From: UMGS1279 sp045536815
GTDB taxonomy: Bacteria > Bacillota > Clostridia > Oscillospirales > Acutalibacteraceae
Length of the DNA stretch: 64,000 nt
Direction: 5' to 3'
Assembly (NCBI GenBank): GCA_045536815.1
Contig: JAZSOH010000013.1
Location: forward strand, 1 to 64,000
Position numbers and translations under genes: made by a program. The notes beneath the pieces are model-generated. The model made no database searches and was not told where the DNA came from. It saw nothing but the letters and a program-made list of their open reading frames with translations. Shown in pieces: positions 24,475 to 33,386 of the stretch (position 1 is its first letter; each line of letters opens with the position of its first letter).

Positions 24475-25335
24475 TTAGTTCTCCTCATCATTTACTTCCG
24501 CAAAAACGGGGGTATAGGTTTCATTTTTCTCTTTATATTTTTTTGTAAGAACCAAAAGGGCTATAGAGCACGAAAGGAACAAAACTCCCGAAAGAAGACT
24601 TGAAACCTTAAAGGGGCCAATCATTAAGCTGTCGGTTCTGAGAAGTTCAATAAAGGTGCGTTCAAAACCGTACCAAGCGCCATACATAAGAGCAATTTGC
24701 CCTTTGAAAAGACGTTTTTTACTGAAATGGTGAAGTAAAACTGCGCCCAAAAGACACCACAAAGACTCATATAAGAAACAAGGGTGAACCAAAGCACTGC
24801 TGCCCATTTCCATTTCGATAACATTTCCTGTCATACCAAACCAGCTGCTGCCTGTAAAGGTGCCGTAGGCTTCTTGGTTTACAAAGTTGCCCCACCTACC
24901 TATGCCTTGACCTATTAAAAAGCCAACTGCAGTGACATCGAAGGCCGCCAAAAGACTGAATTTTTTAATTTTATGCATTATAAAGGTTGTAATAGCCGCG
25001 CCTATAACACCGCCGTATATGGCAAGGCCTGAAAAGCCTTTGCCCCCACTAAAATTAAAAAAGTCTTTAAAGCTACTGCCGCTTGGGTCGAAAATTATGT
25101 AGTATGCCCTTGCACACAAAATGCTAAGAGGCAAAATAATTACAAAAGCATCAAAAATATCATCAGGGTCAATGCCGAAGCGTTTTCCGTTTTTCATTCC
25201 ATAAAGAAGTGCCGAAAAAACGCCTACAGCTATAAAAATACCGTACCAATAAACCGACCACCCGCCAAGTATCGGTAGGGTAAAGGCGACGGGGTCAATT
25301 TTAAATGTAATTCCGAAAAGAATTATTTCGTTCAT
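24475..25335 (-). CDS. lgt: Prolipoprotein diacylglyceryl transferase Lgt, 286 aa
   Basis: Membrane enzyme that attaches diacylglycerol to the lipobox cysteine of exported lipoproteins. The Lgt signature GRWGNFVNQEAYG is present, with the essential Arg and Asn, and so are an HPCFLYES motif near the middle and a conserved Arg in ERTFIELLRTDSL. Seven membrane segments fit the family. It ends one base before folD. It would process the many lipoproteins in this window, including those at 693, 36542, 45999, 51453 and 56485. Confidence 0.95.
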   Translation of the reverse strand: MNEIILFGITFKIDPVAFTLPILGGWSVYWYGIFIAVGVFSALLYGMKNGKRFGIDPDDIFDAFVIILPLSILCARAYYIIFDPSGSSFKDFFNFSGGKGFSGLAIYGGVIGAAITTFIMHKIKKFSLLAAFDVTAVGFLIGQGIGRWGNFVNQEAYGTFTGSSWFGMTGNVIEMEMGSSALVHPCFLYESLWCLLGAVLLHHFSKKRLFKGQIALMYGAWYGFERTFIELLRTDSLMIGPFKVSSLLSGVLFLSCSIALLVLTKKYKEKNETYTPVFAEVNDEEN

Positions 25336-25355
25336 TTTTGGCTTTACGTTCCTTT

Positions 25356-26624
25356 CTAATGTCTGTTTACAACCGACAAAACTGCGTTTTCTTCATTAAA
25401 TATAGAAAGCACAGCCGTAACATCGTCTACTGTAAGAGAACTAACGGCTTCCAGTTGCTCAAAAATATTATAACCTAAAACTGCCGAATCCGAAAGCATA
25501 GCGCAAACACTTTCTGCACTGTCAAAACGTTTTAGTGTGTTACCATAAAATTCACGTTTTATTGCTTCAAAAAGGGGCTTTGGAACACCGTTTTGCTTAT
25601 AGTTTTCAATCTCGCTTAAAATTAGAGCCAATATCTTTTTAGGATTTTTCGATTCGCCCTCAAACATTGGAATAGCAAAACCTCTTCCTGTAAAATATTC
25701 GGCCGCAAAATCTTCATTTATAAGCTTTTGGTCTAAAAGAGTTTTATAAAGGGGTGATGCCGAGCCAACAAGCATTTTTAAAAGAACTTCGGTGGCGAGC
25801 CATTTTTTTGTATCGGGACAAACGCCGTGGATATTATCTTTAAACCCTAGGCAGAAAAGGGGAATAGACACATCTAGTGCACATTCGGTATAATTTTTAA
25901 CAACCTCTTTAGGCTCGTTAATGGCGGCGGGCTTAAAGGAAGTATTTTTAGAAACCTTAAGGTTTTTGTTTATAAAATCCAAAACCTCATCAGCTTTAAA
26001 ATTACCGCCTAAAACAATAAACATATTTGAAAGGTCGTAAAATTTATTATAACATTCAAAAAGAAGAGGAGCGGTTATTTTAGAGATAGAATCGCAGGTT
26101 CCCGCAATATCGGTTTTAACGGGGTGGTTATGGTACATTGAAAGCAACATATTAAAAAGCACCTGCCAAGAGGGTTGGTCATCATACATCTTTATTTCTT
26201 GACCGATTATCCCTTGCTCTTTTTCTACAGTTTGTTCGGTAAAATAGGGGGAACGAACAAAGTCAAGCAAAATACCTAAATTATCATAAAACCTGTTTGA
26301 GCAAGAAAAAAGATAACAGGTTCGGTCAAAAGAGGTGTAAGCGTTTGAGTAGCAACCGGTAGCGGCATATTTTGTAAAGGCATCGCCATCTTCACTTTCG
26401 AATAGCTTATGCTCTAAAAAATGGGCAATACCCTCGGGCAAATCTACCCTTTCTCCCTTTTCATTTTCAAAGGAGTTATCAATAGAGCCGTAGCGTGTAC
26501 CAAAAAGGCCGTAATAGGTTGTAAAGCCCGGCATTTCATACAGGTAAATGTCGAGTCCGCTTTCGTGCTTTAAGTAAGTGTACTGTTTACCTAAAAGAGA
26601 GCTTTTAATTATTTGTGCATTCAT
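25356..26624 (-). CDS. M16-family zinc peptidase, active subunit (YmfH-like), 422 aa
   Basis: Insulinase-type metallopeptidase. The inverted zinc motif HFLEH is at residues 68-72, with a downstream acidic ligand region (FVRSPYFTEQTVEKEQGIIGQEIKMYDD; Glu about 70 residues later). The C-terminal M16 domain is present. In Firmicutes such genes come in pairs where one lacks the HxxEH motif; the neighbour at 26626 fits this. The pair is separated by one base and belongs to the minus-strand block upstream of lgt. Confidence 0.92.
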   Translation of the reverse strand: MNAQIIKSSLLGKQYTYLKHESGLDIYLYEMPGFTTYYGLFGTRYGSIDNSFENEKGERVDLPEGIAHFLEHKLFESEDGDAFTKYAATGCYSNAYTSFDRTCYLFSCSNRFYDNLGILLDFVRSPYFTEQTVEKEQGIIGQEIKMYDDQPSWQVLFNMLLSMYHNHPVKTDIAGTCDSISKITAPLLFECYNKFYDLSNMFIVLGGNFKADEVLDFINKNLKVSKNTSFKPAAINEPKEVVKNYTECALDVSIPLFCLGFKDNIHGVCPDTKKWLATEVLLKMLVGSASPLYKTLLDQKLINEDFAAEYFTGRGFAIPMFEGESKNPKKILALILSEIENYKQNGVPKPLFEAIKREFYGNTLKRFDSAESVCAMLSDSAVLGYNIFEQLEAVSSLTVDDVTAVLSIFNEENAVLSVVNRH

Positions 26625-26625
26625 A

Positions 26626-27924
26626 TTATAAGCCCTCCTTCTTCGGCATTAGTTTGTAAACTGTATCAAGCGTATAGAGGTTAGCTGCGGCAATTACGTC
26701 TTCCTTTGAAACCATTTCAATAGCCTTTATAAGCTCTTCTGGGGAGGTAGGATCACCCAAAAAGCGAGAACTGTAAAAACCGTCAAGAGCGGCTATAGAG
26801 TCACTCAGTCCCAAAAGGGTATCTTTTATACTTCTTTTAGATGCCTCTAATTCCTCTTGGTCAAACTCACCCTTTTTAAGTGAGTCGATTTGGTTTAATA
26901 TTTCCCTGTAGGTTTTATCCATTTTATCGGCTTCAACACCGCTATCTACAAGTAAAAAACCCTTATTTCTGTCAACCCTTGCCGCACAGTAGTAGCAAAG
27001 GCTCATTTTCTCTCGTACATTTTTAAAAAGCTTCGAGTACGGGCCGCCGCCCAAAAGGTCGGCAAAAACGGTAAGATGGGCAGAGGATTTATCATCACCA
27101 ACAAAATCACTGGTAAAGCCCATAACAAGCTTCCCTTGGTTTACATCCATATATTCGTTTATAAAATTAACCTCTTTTGCCTTTTTCTTAGGCACAGCCG
27201 CCTTAGGACTTATAGGATTTCTTCTCACATCTTTAAGCTTATCGCTTATAGCCTCAAAAAGACCTTCGGGGAGAGCCTTGCCTATTACCTGAACTCTTAT
27301 TGTGGCGGTGGAAAGAGCTTCTTTCCAGGCTTTATACAGCGAAGCTTCGGTAATAGCGGTTACGTCCTCAATACTGCCGCATTTAAGACAACCAAATTCA
27401 TCATCTTTATACATTTCAAGAAGAGTTTTTGCTATAGCATAACTACGTTTTTCGTTGATAAGGCCTTCTATTTTTTCTATAGTAAGCCTTTTTTCGCGCT
27501 CAAGGTCGTAGGGCTTAAAGGCTTCGTTTTCAGTAGAAGGCTCAAATATCATTTTAAGCAGCAAATCAGTCGCACTGCGAACAACCGAAAAGTCTTCGGG
27601 CACCAGGTCATCGTTAATGCAGAAGGAGAAAAATTTAAGAATTTGAGTATCTCCTAATTTATCGGGAACACCGCCTACATCTGCGCCGTAAAGGTTGGCG
27701 AGCTCGAAGTTCAGGGCAGTAAAATCGGGATAATCGGCCGAGCAGGAGGAAAGAATATAGGGAAGCAAAGCAAAGGCGGCAACCTTTTCTTTTTTAAGCG
27801 GTATATATAAGTTTATTGAAATACGGGTTGTAGAAAACCTTTCATTTTGTATAAAAAGTCCTTCAACGCCATCGCCGAGCGGATAAATCTTCAAAATCTC
27901 TTCCTCCATTTTTAGATTAAACAT
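26626..27924 (-). CDS. M16-family peptidase-like protein, non-catalytic partner (YmfF-like), 432 aa
   Basis: It shares the M16 fold with its downstream neighbour (two-domain layout; GGGPYSKLFKNVREKMSLCYYCAARVDRNKG is the typical second-domain segment), but the first domain has no HxxEH: the corresponding region reads LLPYILSSCSADY. It is therefore probably a structural subunit that forms the chamber with the active partner. First gene of the pair, with a good GGAGG-like site before the ATG. Confidence 0.9.
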   Translation of the reverse strand: MFNLKMEEEILKIYPLGDGVEGLFIQNERFSTTRISINLYIPLKKEKVAAFALLPYILSSCSADYPDFTALNFELANLYGADVGGVPDKLGDTQILKFFSFCINDDLVPEDFSVVRSATDLLLKMIFEPSTENEAFKPYDLEREKRLTIEKIEGLINEKRSYAIAKTLLEMYKDDEFGCLKCGSIEDVTAITEASLYKAWKEALSTATIRVQVIGKALPEGLFEAISDKLKDVRRNPISPKAAVPKKKAKEVNFINEYMDVNQGKLVMGFTSDFVGDDKSSAHLTVFADLLGGGPYSKLFKNVREKMSLCYYCAARVDRNKGFLLVDSGVEADKMDKTYREILNQIDSLKKGEFDQEELEASKRSIKDTLLGLSDSIAALDGFYSSRFLGDPTSPEELIKAIEMVSKEDVIAAANLYTLDTVYKLMPKKEGL

Positions 27925-28011
27925 ATTATATTTATTTTACCACAAATCTTTCAATACTCCAACAACTTTTTGAACAATTTTTTAAAATAATTTGAATCTT
28001 TACAAAAAATA

Positions 28012-28040
28012 GTGACAATTTTTTGGTACGGTGCTATAAT
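28012..28040 (+). promoter_or_regulatory. Sigma-A promoter of the cardiolipin synthase gene
   Basis: GTGACA at 28012-28017, a 17-bp spacer and TATAAT at 28035-28040, 70 bp before the TTG start. Confidence 0.7.
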
Positions 28041-28110
28041 AATACTGCTATAACCTTAGTGTGACAGGTTCAAGTTTAAATGCTTTGGCTAAAAAAGGGG
28101 GGCACAGAAC

Positions 28111-29655
28111 TTGGTTGACAGAGAAAAAAAGCAGCACAGAAGGGGTGTTGAAATTAAGTCTAGACTTATTTTAATAGCTTTTTTTATTTTACTTCAAATT
28201 GCTGTTATTTTGGGAGTGGCTTATTTTTTTGCATCTCAAAGGGCGTGGGTATACGCCTTACTTGAAGCTATAAGCATTATAATTGCAGTATTTGTAGTCA
28301 GCAAAAAGGGTAACCCCAGCTATAAAATAATGTGGATTGCATATATTTTAATTTTCCCTGTTGTGGGTGGACTTGTCTATCTTTTTTGGGGTGGAGGAAG
28401 AGTTTTTCCACACGTCAAAAAGCAAATGGTGAAGTTTGCGCGTGGTTCGAGCAGGTATATGAAGCAGGACGAAAATGTAAAAGCTCGTCTAATTTATGAT
28501 GATATGCTACACGCAAGGCAGGCTTCGTTTCTCACAAATTCCTGCGGTCTTCCTGTGTACGATGGCACCGACACAAAGTTTTTAGCTCCCGGCGAGAAAG
28601 CCTTTCCTGTTATTTTAGAGGAACTAAAAAAAGCAAAGAAATATATTTTTATAGAGTTTTTTATACTTGCAGAAGACAGTATGTGGGAAGAAATACTTGA
28701 AGTTTTAAAGGATAGGATTAAAAACGGCGTTGAGGTAAGGGTTATTTTCGATGATTTTGGAAGCATCACAAGACAGTATCGCCGTTTTGCAAAAAGGCTT
28801 GAAGCTTTAGGCATACAGGTTCAGGTCTTTAATAAAATAAAACCTTCGGCAAATATATTTATGAATAACCGCAACCATAGAAAGATTATAGTTATTGATG
28901 GTGAGGTTGCCTTTACGGGCGGAATGAATATAGCGGATGAATATATCAACCGAAAAACCCTGCACGGATATTGGATGGATTGCGCTATAATGCTTAAAGG
29001 CAAGGCCGTTACATCTTTTGTAGTTATGTTCCTTGCGATGTGGGGCTATTGCACAAAAAAATATCAGAGATATAATCGTTACGTCGCCGAGCGAGAGGTA
29101 GAGGCAAGTGGCTTTGTGCTTCCGTACAGCGATGGACCGATAAATGACCAAAATCCCGCAGAGGGAATTTATATGCAGCTTCTTAATACTGCACAAAAAT
29201 ACGTATATATTGTAACGCCATACCTTATTGTTGACCATACAATGATAAGGGAGCTCACTCTTGCGGCCAGTTCGGGCATAGACGTTAGAATTATTACCCC
29301 TAAAATACCCGACAAAAACTATGTTCATCCCGTAACTCAGTACAGTTATGGCGAGCTTTTGGAGGCGGGAGTAAGAATTTTTGAATATACACCCGGTTTT
29401 ATTCATTCTAAAATCTTTGTATCTGATGACAGTACGGCGACAATAGGTACTGTGAATATGGATTATAGGAGCTTCTATTTTCATTTCGAGTGCGGAGTCT
29501 GGCTTTGCAAGACAGATAGTATAGCCGAAATCAAGGAGCATTTTTTGTCTCTTCAAGGGGAAAGCGAAGAAATTTTTCATGAAAAATGGAAAAATAGACC
29601 TATTGAGACAAAAATAAAACAAACAGTCTTACATTTATTTGCTCCTTTTATGTAA
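28111..29655 (+). CDS. cls: Cardiolipin synthase, 514 aa
   Basis: Phospholipase-D superfamily enzyme that joins two phosphatidylglycerols. Two to three N-terminal membrane helices (18-42, 46-63, 72-93) are followed by two PLD domains with complete HxKx4D motifs: H256-R-K258...D263 in NHRKIIVIDGEVAFTGG and H432-S-K434...D439 in IHSKIFVSDDSTATIG. The first motif is HRK, a normal variant. Translation starts at TTG 28111, since a G-rich ribosome site (AAGGGGGG) lies just upstream and the protein begins MVDREKK. Length is typical of Firmicute Cls. Own promoter and terminator. Confidence 0.95.
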   Translation: MVDREKKQHRRGVEIKSRLILIAFFILLQIAVILGVAYFFASQRAWVYALLEAISIIIAVFVVSKKGNPSYKIMWIAYILIFPVVGGLVYLFWGGGRVFPHVKKQMVKFARGSSRYMKQDENVKARLIYDDMLHARQASFLTNSCGLPVYDGTDTKFLAPGEKAFPVILEELKKAKKYIFIEFFILAEDSMWEEILEVLKDRIKNGVEVRVIFDDFGSITRQYRRFAKRLEALGIQVQVFNKIKPSANIFMNNRNHRKIIVIDGEVAFTGGMNIADEYINRKTLHGYWMDCAIMLKGKAVTSFVVMFLAMWGYCTKKYQRYNRYVAEREVEASGFVLPYSDGPINDQNPAEGIYMQLLNTAQKYVYIVTPYLIVDHTMIRELTLAASSGIDVRIITPKIPDKNYVHPVTQYSYGELLEAGVRIFEYTPGFIHSKIFVSDDSTATIGTVNMDYRSFYFHFECGVWLCKTDSIAEIKEHFLSLQGESEEIFHEKWKNRPIETKIKQTVLHLFAPFM

Positions 29656-29660
29656 AAATC

Positions 29661-29692
29661 TTCCCGCCTTTTGAAAGGGCGGGAATTTTTTT
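29661..29692 (+). terminator. Rho-independent terminator of cls
   Basis: TTCCCGCC (29661-29668) pairs with GGCGGGAA (29678-29685), followed by TTTTTTT. Confidence 0.9.
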
Positions 29693-29714
29693 GCGCTAAA
29701 AAACGAAAATCATA

Positions 29715-29770
29715 ATTGAGAAAAAACGAGAAAAAATGAGAAAACAAGAGAAAACAAGAGATAGTGAGAT
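29715..29770. repeat. Degenerate GAGAAAA tandem repeat
   Basis: Six to seven imperfect copies of a GAGAAAA/CAAGAGAAAA unit run head-to-tail on the plus strand upstream of the rplM promoter. They are purine-only on one strand. No coding sense. Confidence 0.7.
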
Positions 29771-29797
29771 TTAAATTAAAAAAGTTTTAAAAAAGTG

Positions 29798-29826
29798 TTG
29801 ACAAGGGTGTTTGGTTGTGGTATTAT
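29798..29826 (+). promoter_or_regulatory. Sigma-A promoter of rplM-rpsI
   Basis: TTGACA at 29798-29803, a 17-bp spacer and TATTAT at 29821-29826. The leader to the ATG at 29860 is only about 30 nt, too short for the L13 autoregulatory leader known in some Firmicutes. Confidence 0.85.
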
Positions 29827-29859
29827 AATCAAGCTGAAAAATTTTTAGGAGGAATAAAA

Positions 29860-30288
29860 ATGTCTACTTTTATGGCAAAACCGGCTGATATCCAGCGCAA
29901 ATGGTATATTGTTGACGCTGCCGGAAAACCTCTCGGACGTGTTGCAGCAAAAGCTGCTGACCTTTTAAGAGGAAAGGTTAAACCCGAGTTCACACCTCAT
30001 GTTGACTGTGGTGACCATGTAATTATTATCAATGCAGAAAAAGCTGTTCTTACCGGAAAGAAGCTTGAAAACAAATATTATCGTCGTCATACAGGTTATG
30101 TTGGCGGCCTTAAAGAGGTTAAATATAAAACCCTTATGGCTACCCGTCCTGAACTTGCGATGACCTTGGCAGTTAAGGGTATGGTTCCCGATACTACCAT
30201 CGGCCGCAAGGCTCTTACCAGACTTCGCGTATACAGCGGCGATGCACATAAGCACGCAGCTCAAAAACCCGAAGTTTGGGAATTTTAA
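29860..30288 (+). CDS. rplM: 50S ribosomal protein L13, 142 aa
   Basis: Matches L13 throughout: RKWYIVDAAGKPLGRVA near the start, KPEFTPHVDCGDHVIIINAEK, KKLENKYYRRHTGYVGG and the final LRVYSGDAHKHAAQKPEVW. I placed the start at ATG 29860 behind AGGAGG; a frame-open GTG at 29815 lies inside the promoter and cannot be used. First gene of the L13-S9 operon, 19 bp before rpsI. Confidence 0.97.
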   Translation: MSTFMAKPADIQRKWYIVDAAGKPLGRVAAKAADLLRGKVKPEFTPHVDCGDHVIIINAEKAVLTGKKLENKYYRRHTGYVGGLKEVKYKTLMATRPELAMTLAVKGMVPDTTIGRKALTRLRVYSGDAHKHAAQKPEVWEF

Positions 30289-30307
30289 GTAGGAGGGTAC
30301 AGAAATT

Positions 30308-30706
30308 ATGTTTGAAGGAAAACCTTATTTCTATGGCACCGGAAGACGTAAAAGTTCGGTTGCCCGTGTTCGCGTTTACAGCGGTACAGGAAAAATCACA
30401 ATCAACGACCGTGATATCGACGAGTATTTTGGTCTTGAAACATTAAAGCTTATCGTTCGTCAGCCCTTAAACCTTACAGCTACTGAGGGTAAATTTGATA
30501 TTGTTTGCCGTGTTGCAGGCGGCGGCGTTACCGGTCAAGCCGGTGCTATCCGTCACGGACTTAGCCGTGCTCTTTTACAGTTCGATGAAGAGCTTCGTCC
30601 TACACTCAAAAAAGCCGGTCTTCTCACTCGTGACCCGAGAATGAAAGAGCGTAAGAAATACGGTCTTAAAGGCGCACGTCGTGCACCTCAGTTCTCCAAG
30701 AGATAG
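30308..30706 (+). CDS. rpsI: 30S ribosomal protein S9, 132 aa
   Basis: Complete S9: YGTGRRKSSVARVRVYSGTG at the start, GLETLKLIVRQPL, AGGGVTGQAGAIRHGLSRAL and the basic C-terminal tail KKYGLKGARRAPQFSKR, which reaches the P-site tRNA. The usual partner of L13. GGAGG ribosome site upstream. Confidence 0.97.
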   Translation: MFEGKPYFYGTGRRKSSVARVRVYSGTGKITINDRDIDEYFGLETLKLIVRQPLNLTATEGKFDIVCRVAGGGVTGQAGAIRHGLSRALLQFDEELRPTLKKAGLLTRDPRMKERKKYGLKGARRAPQFSKR

Positions 30707-30744
30707 TTTTTACCTTTTGGGAATACCAAGTACTTGGTTTTATG

Positions 30745-30773
30745 CCGCCTACAGGGATTTCCCCTGTGGGCGG
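30745..30773 (+). terminator. Terminator of rplM-rpsI
   Basis: CCGCCTACAGGG (30745-30756) pairs with CCCTGTGGGCGG (30762-30773), followed by TTATTTATTT. A perfect 12-bp palindrome CCAAGTACTTGG at 30726-30737 lies just before it. Confidence 0.85.
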
Positions 30774-30826
30774 TTATTTATTTCGTATATTTTTGTCTTT
30801 GTTAAAAAATCTAAAGGAGAGTTACT

Positions 30827-32224
30827 ATGCGAAAGGATATAGTAATTATCGGCGCAGGCCCTGCAGGTATTTTTACAACCTTAGAGCTTCTTAGAAAAGG
30901 GTATAAGGGAGATATTTTAATCGTTGAAAAGGGTGCGGCAATAGAAAACAGAAAATGCCCAAAGCATAAAACCAAGCAATGCGTAAACTGTAAACCATAT
31001 TGCCATATAACTACTGGTTTTTCGGGCGCAGGCGCTTTCTCTGACGGAAAGCTTTCTTTAAGCTATGAAGTTGGCGGAGATTTACCAAGCCTTATAGGCG
31101 AAGATTTTGCGCAGGAGCTGATAAATTATACAGATAAAATTTATCTTGAATTCGGTGCTGATACTCGCGTTGAGGGTATTAGTAACGATGAAGAGGTTAA
31201 GGATATAAGAAAACGCGCTATCAAGGCGGGTCTTAAGCTTGTTGACTGTCCGATAAGACATCTTGGCACCGAGAAGGCGCAGGACATTTATTATGCTATT
31301 GAACGTTTTCTTATTGAAAACGGCGTTGAGATAATGTTTGGCTATGAATGTTGCGACGTTATTATAGAAAATGGCGAGTGTAAAGGTGCTTTAATCACAA
31401 ACGGAAAAGAAAATATAGAAGTAGTTGCCGAAAAGACAATAGTTGCGACAGGCAGGCGCGGGGCGGATTGGTTTGAAGGCCTTTGCGCTGAACACGAAAT
31501 TGCCCATCAACCCGGAACGGTTGATATTGGTGTTCGTGTTGAGGTTCGTGATGAGGTTATGGAAAAGGTCAATAAGGTGCTTTACGAATCTAAGCTTATT
31601 GGTTATCCAAAACCCTTTAAAAATAAGGTGCGCACATTCTGCCAGAACCCCGGTGGCTTTGTTAGTCAGGAAAACTACGACAATGACCTTGCGGTTGTTA
31701 ACGGTCATTCTTATAAGGAACTAAAATCAGGCAATACAAACGTTGCTATTCTTTGTTCGCACAATTTTAGCCAGCCATTTAATCAGCCTATTGCTTATGC
31801 ACAAAAGGTTGGCGAGCTTACAAATATGCTTGGCGCCGGTCATATTATGGTACAGCGCTTTGGTGATATTTTAGACGGCAAACGCACCTGGCAAAAGGAA
31901 CTTGCGCAGTCTAATATTCGTCCCACGCTTACAGATGCGGTGGCAGGCGACATCACAGCGGCAATGCCTTACCGCGCAATGACCAATATAATCAACTTTA
32001 TTTTGGCGGTTGATGAGGTTGTTCCGGGCTTTGCTTCTATAGAAACCTTACTTTATTCACCTGAGCTTAAATTCTATAGCAACAGAGTTAAAATGGATGA
32101 AAATCTTAATACAAATATAAAAGGGCTTCATTGTCTTGGCGACTCAAGCGGTTGGACAAGGGGTCTTATGATGGCTTCGGTTATGGGTGTTTTAATGGGA
32201 AGAAAGATAGCCGAGGAAAAATAA
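30827..32224 (+). CDS. FAD-dependent dehydrogenase, COG2509-like, 465 aa
   Basis: FAD-binding oxidoreductase with an N-terminal dinucleotide-binding GxGxxG motif (IVIIGAGPAGIFTTLELL at residues 5-22), a cysteine-containing segment (CPKHKTKQCVNCKPYC) followed by GFSGAGAFSDGKLSLS, a mid GRRG and a C-terminal FAD-contact region (GLHCLGDSSGWTRGLMMASVMG). This is the layout of the widespread but uncharacterised FAD-dependent dehydrogenases of COG2509. The four-Cys segment suggests an additional metal or Fe-S site in this branch. Monocistronic; AAAGGAGAG ribosome site. Confidence 0.85.
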   Translation: MRKDIVIIGAGPAGIFTTLELLRKGYKGDILIVEKGAAIENRKCPKHKTKQCVNCKPYCHITTGFSGAGAFSDGKLSLSYEVGGDLPSLIGEDFAQELINYTDKIYLEFGADTRVEGISNDEEVKDIRKRAIKAGLKLVDCPIRHLGTEKAQDIYYAIERFLIENGVEIMFGYECCDVIIENGECKGALITNGKENIEVVAEKTIVATGRRGADWFEGLCAEHEIAHQPGTVDIGVRVEVRDEVMEKVNKVLYESKLIGYPKPFKNKVRTFCQNPGGFVSQENYDNDLAVVNGHSYKELKSGNTNVAILCSHNFSQPFNQPIAYAQKVGELTNMLGAGHIMVQRFGDILDGKRTWQKELAQSNIRPTLTDAVAGDITAAMPYRAMTNIINFILAVDEVVPGFASIETLLYSPELKFYSNRVKMDENLNTNIKGLHCLGDSSGWTRGLMMASVMGVLMGRKIAEEK

Positions 32225-32286
32225 TCAAGTATTTTTTAGTTCTAAAATTTGTATGTAATTTTTCAACCTTTTATCCCCCTTTTTGA

Positions 32287-32315
32287 TTGACAAGGGGGAT
32301 AAAATCGGTTATAAT
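32287..32315 (+). promoter_or_regulatory. Sigma-A promoter of the oligopeptide transport operon
   Basis: Consensus TTGACA at 32287-32292, a 17-bp spacer and TATAAT at 32310-32315. A leader of about 100 nt precedes the first gene. Confidence 0.85.
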
Positions 32316-32423
32316 TATTTTATACAACTATAATTTCTCGCGCTAAAGCGATAAATTGATAAACGGCACAAAAAGTCCGTTTTCAAATTAAACACAGGCG
32401 AATGTCTTGTAATTTTTAAGGGG

Positions 32424-33362
32424 ATGAATTTTTTGGATTCTAAATTAGCGTTTTATATTGTAAAGAGAGTGCTTCTTGCAATATTTACGGTTTTTCTTGT
32501 AATTACAATCACCTTTTTTGTAATGCATGCCGTTCCGGGCGGTCCTTTTACAAGTGAAAAGGCCGTTTCGGCAGAAGTTGAGGCGGCGCTTAGGGCAAAA
32601 TACGGTCTTGACAAACCGCTTATTGTTCAGTATGGTACATATCTTAAAGATATTGTAACTAAATTTGACTTTGGCCCTTCTATTAAACAACGTGGACGCG
32701 AAGTTATTGAAATTATCGGCGATGGTCTTAAAACCTCTGCAAAGCTAGGCGTTTTTGCGGCAGTTATTGCTCTTGTTGCCGGTGTAGTTCTTGGCTCCGT
32801 TGCGGCTCTTAGACGTAACAAGTTTATAGACCGAGTTATAATGGTGTTCACCACGGCTTTCGTTTCAATGCCTTCATTCATAATGGGGTCGATACTGCTT
32901 ATTGTTTTTGCTATAGGGCTTAAGTGGTTGCCCGCAAATGGTACCACCACGTCGGGTCTTATCTTGCCGATTATAACCCTTTCGTTATCACCTCTTTCAA
33001 ATATAACCCGTCTTACCCGTTCAAGTATGCTTGATGTTTTGGGTCAGGACTATATAAGAACTGCAAGAGCAAAGGGTGTTTCTAAGCCTAAGATTATTTT
33101 TGGACACGCTCTTAAAAATGCGCTTATCCCCGTTATCACATATTTTGGACCAATGCTTGCATATATTGTAACCGGTTCACTCGTTGTTGAGCAAATTTTT
33201 GCAGTTCCTGGTATCGGTAAAGACTTTGTTAACAGTATTACAAACCGCGACTATCCGCTTATTATGGGAACAACAATTATTCTTGCAATTTTAATTGTTA
33301 CGATGAATCTTATAAGCGACCTGCTTTATAAGGTAGTTGACCCACGAATCAATCTTGAATAA
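32424..33362 (+). CDS. oppB: Oligopeptide ABC transporter permease OppB, 312 aa
   Basis: Binding-protein-dependent permease of the DppB/OppB family: an N-terminal helix leading to HAVPGGPF, then the KYGLDKPLIVQYGTYL region, six membrane helices and the EAA loop RTARAKGVSKPKIIFGHALKNA, which contacts the ATPase. First gene of the five-gene opp operon. 24 bp before oppC. Confidence 0.94.
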   Translation: MNFLDSKLAFYIVKRVLLAIFTVFLVITITFFVMHAVPGGPFTSEKAVSAEVEAALRAKYGLDKPLIVQYGTYLKDIVTKFDFGPSIKQRGREVIEIIGDGLKTSAKLGVFAAVIALVAGVVLGSVAALRRNKFIDRVIMVFTTAFVSMPSFIMGSILLIVFAIGLKWLPANGTTTSGLILPIITLSLSPLSNITRLTRSSMLDVLGQDYIRTARAKGVSKPKIIFGHALKNALIPVITYFGPMLAYIVTGSLVVEQIFAVPGIGKDFVNSITNRDYPLIMGTTIILAILIVTMNLISDLLYKVVDPRINLE

Positions 33363-33386
33363 TTTAAGCGGTAGGAGAAGTTAAAA

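Noticed and set aside
28821..29622. 271-codon minus frame opposite cardiolipin synthase
   Set aside because: Shadow of the cls coding region, whose PLD motifs are complete on the plus strand.
29815..29859. Upstream GTG start for L13
   Set aside because: It lies inside the promoter; AGGAGG and the family start point to ATG 29860.
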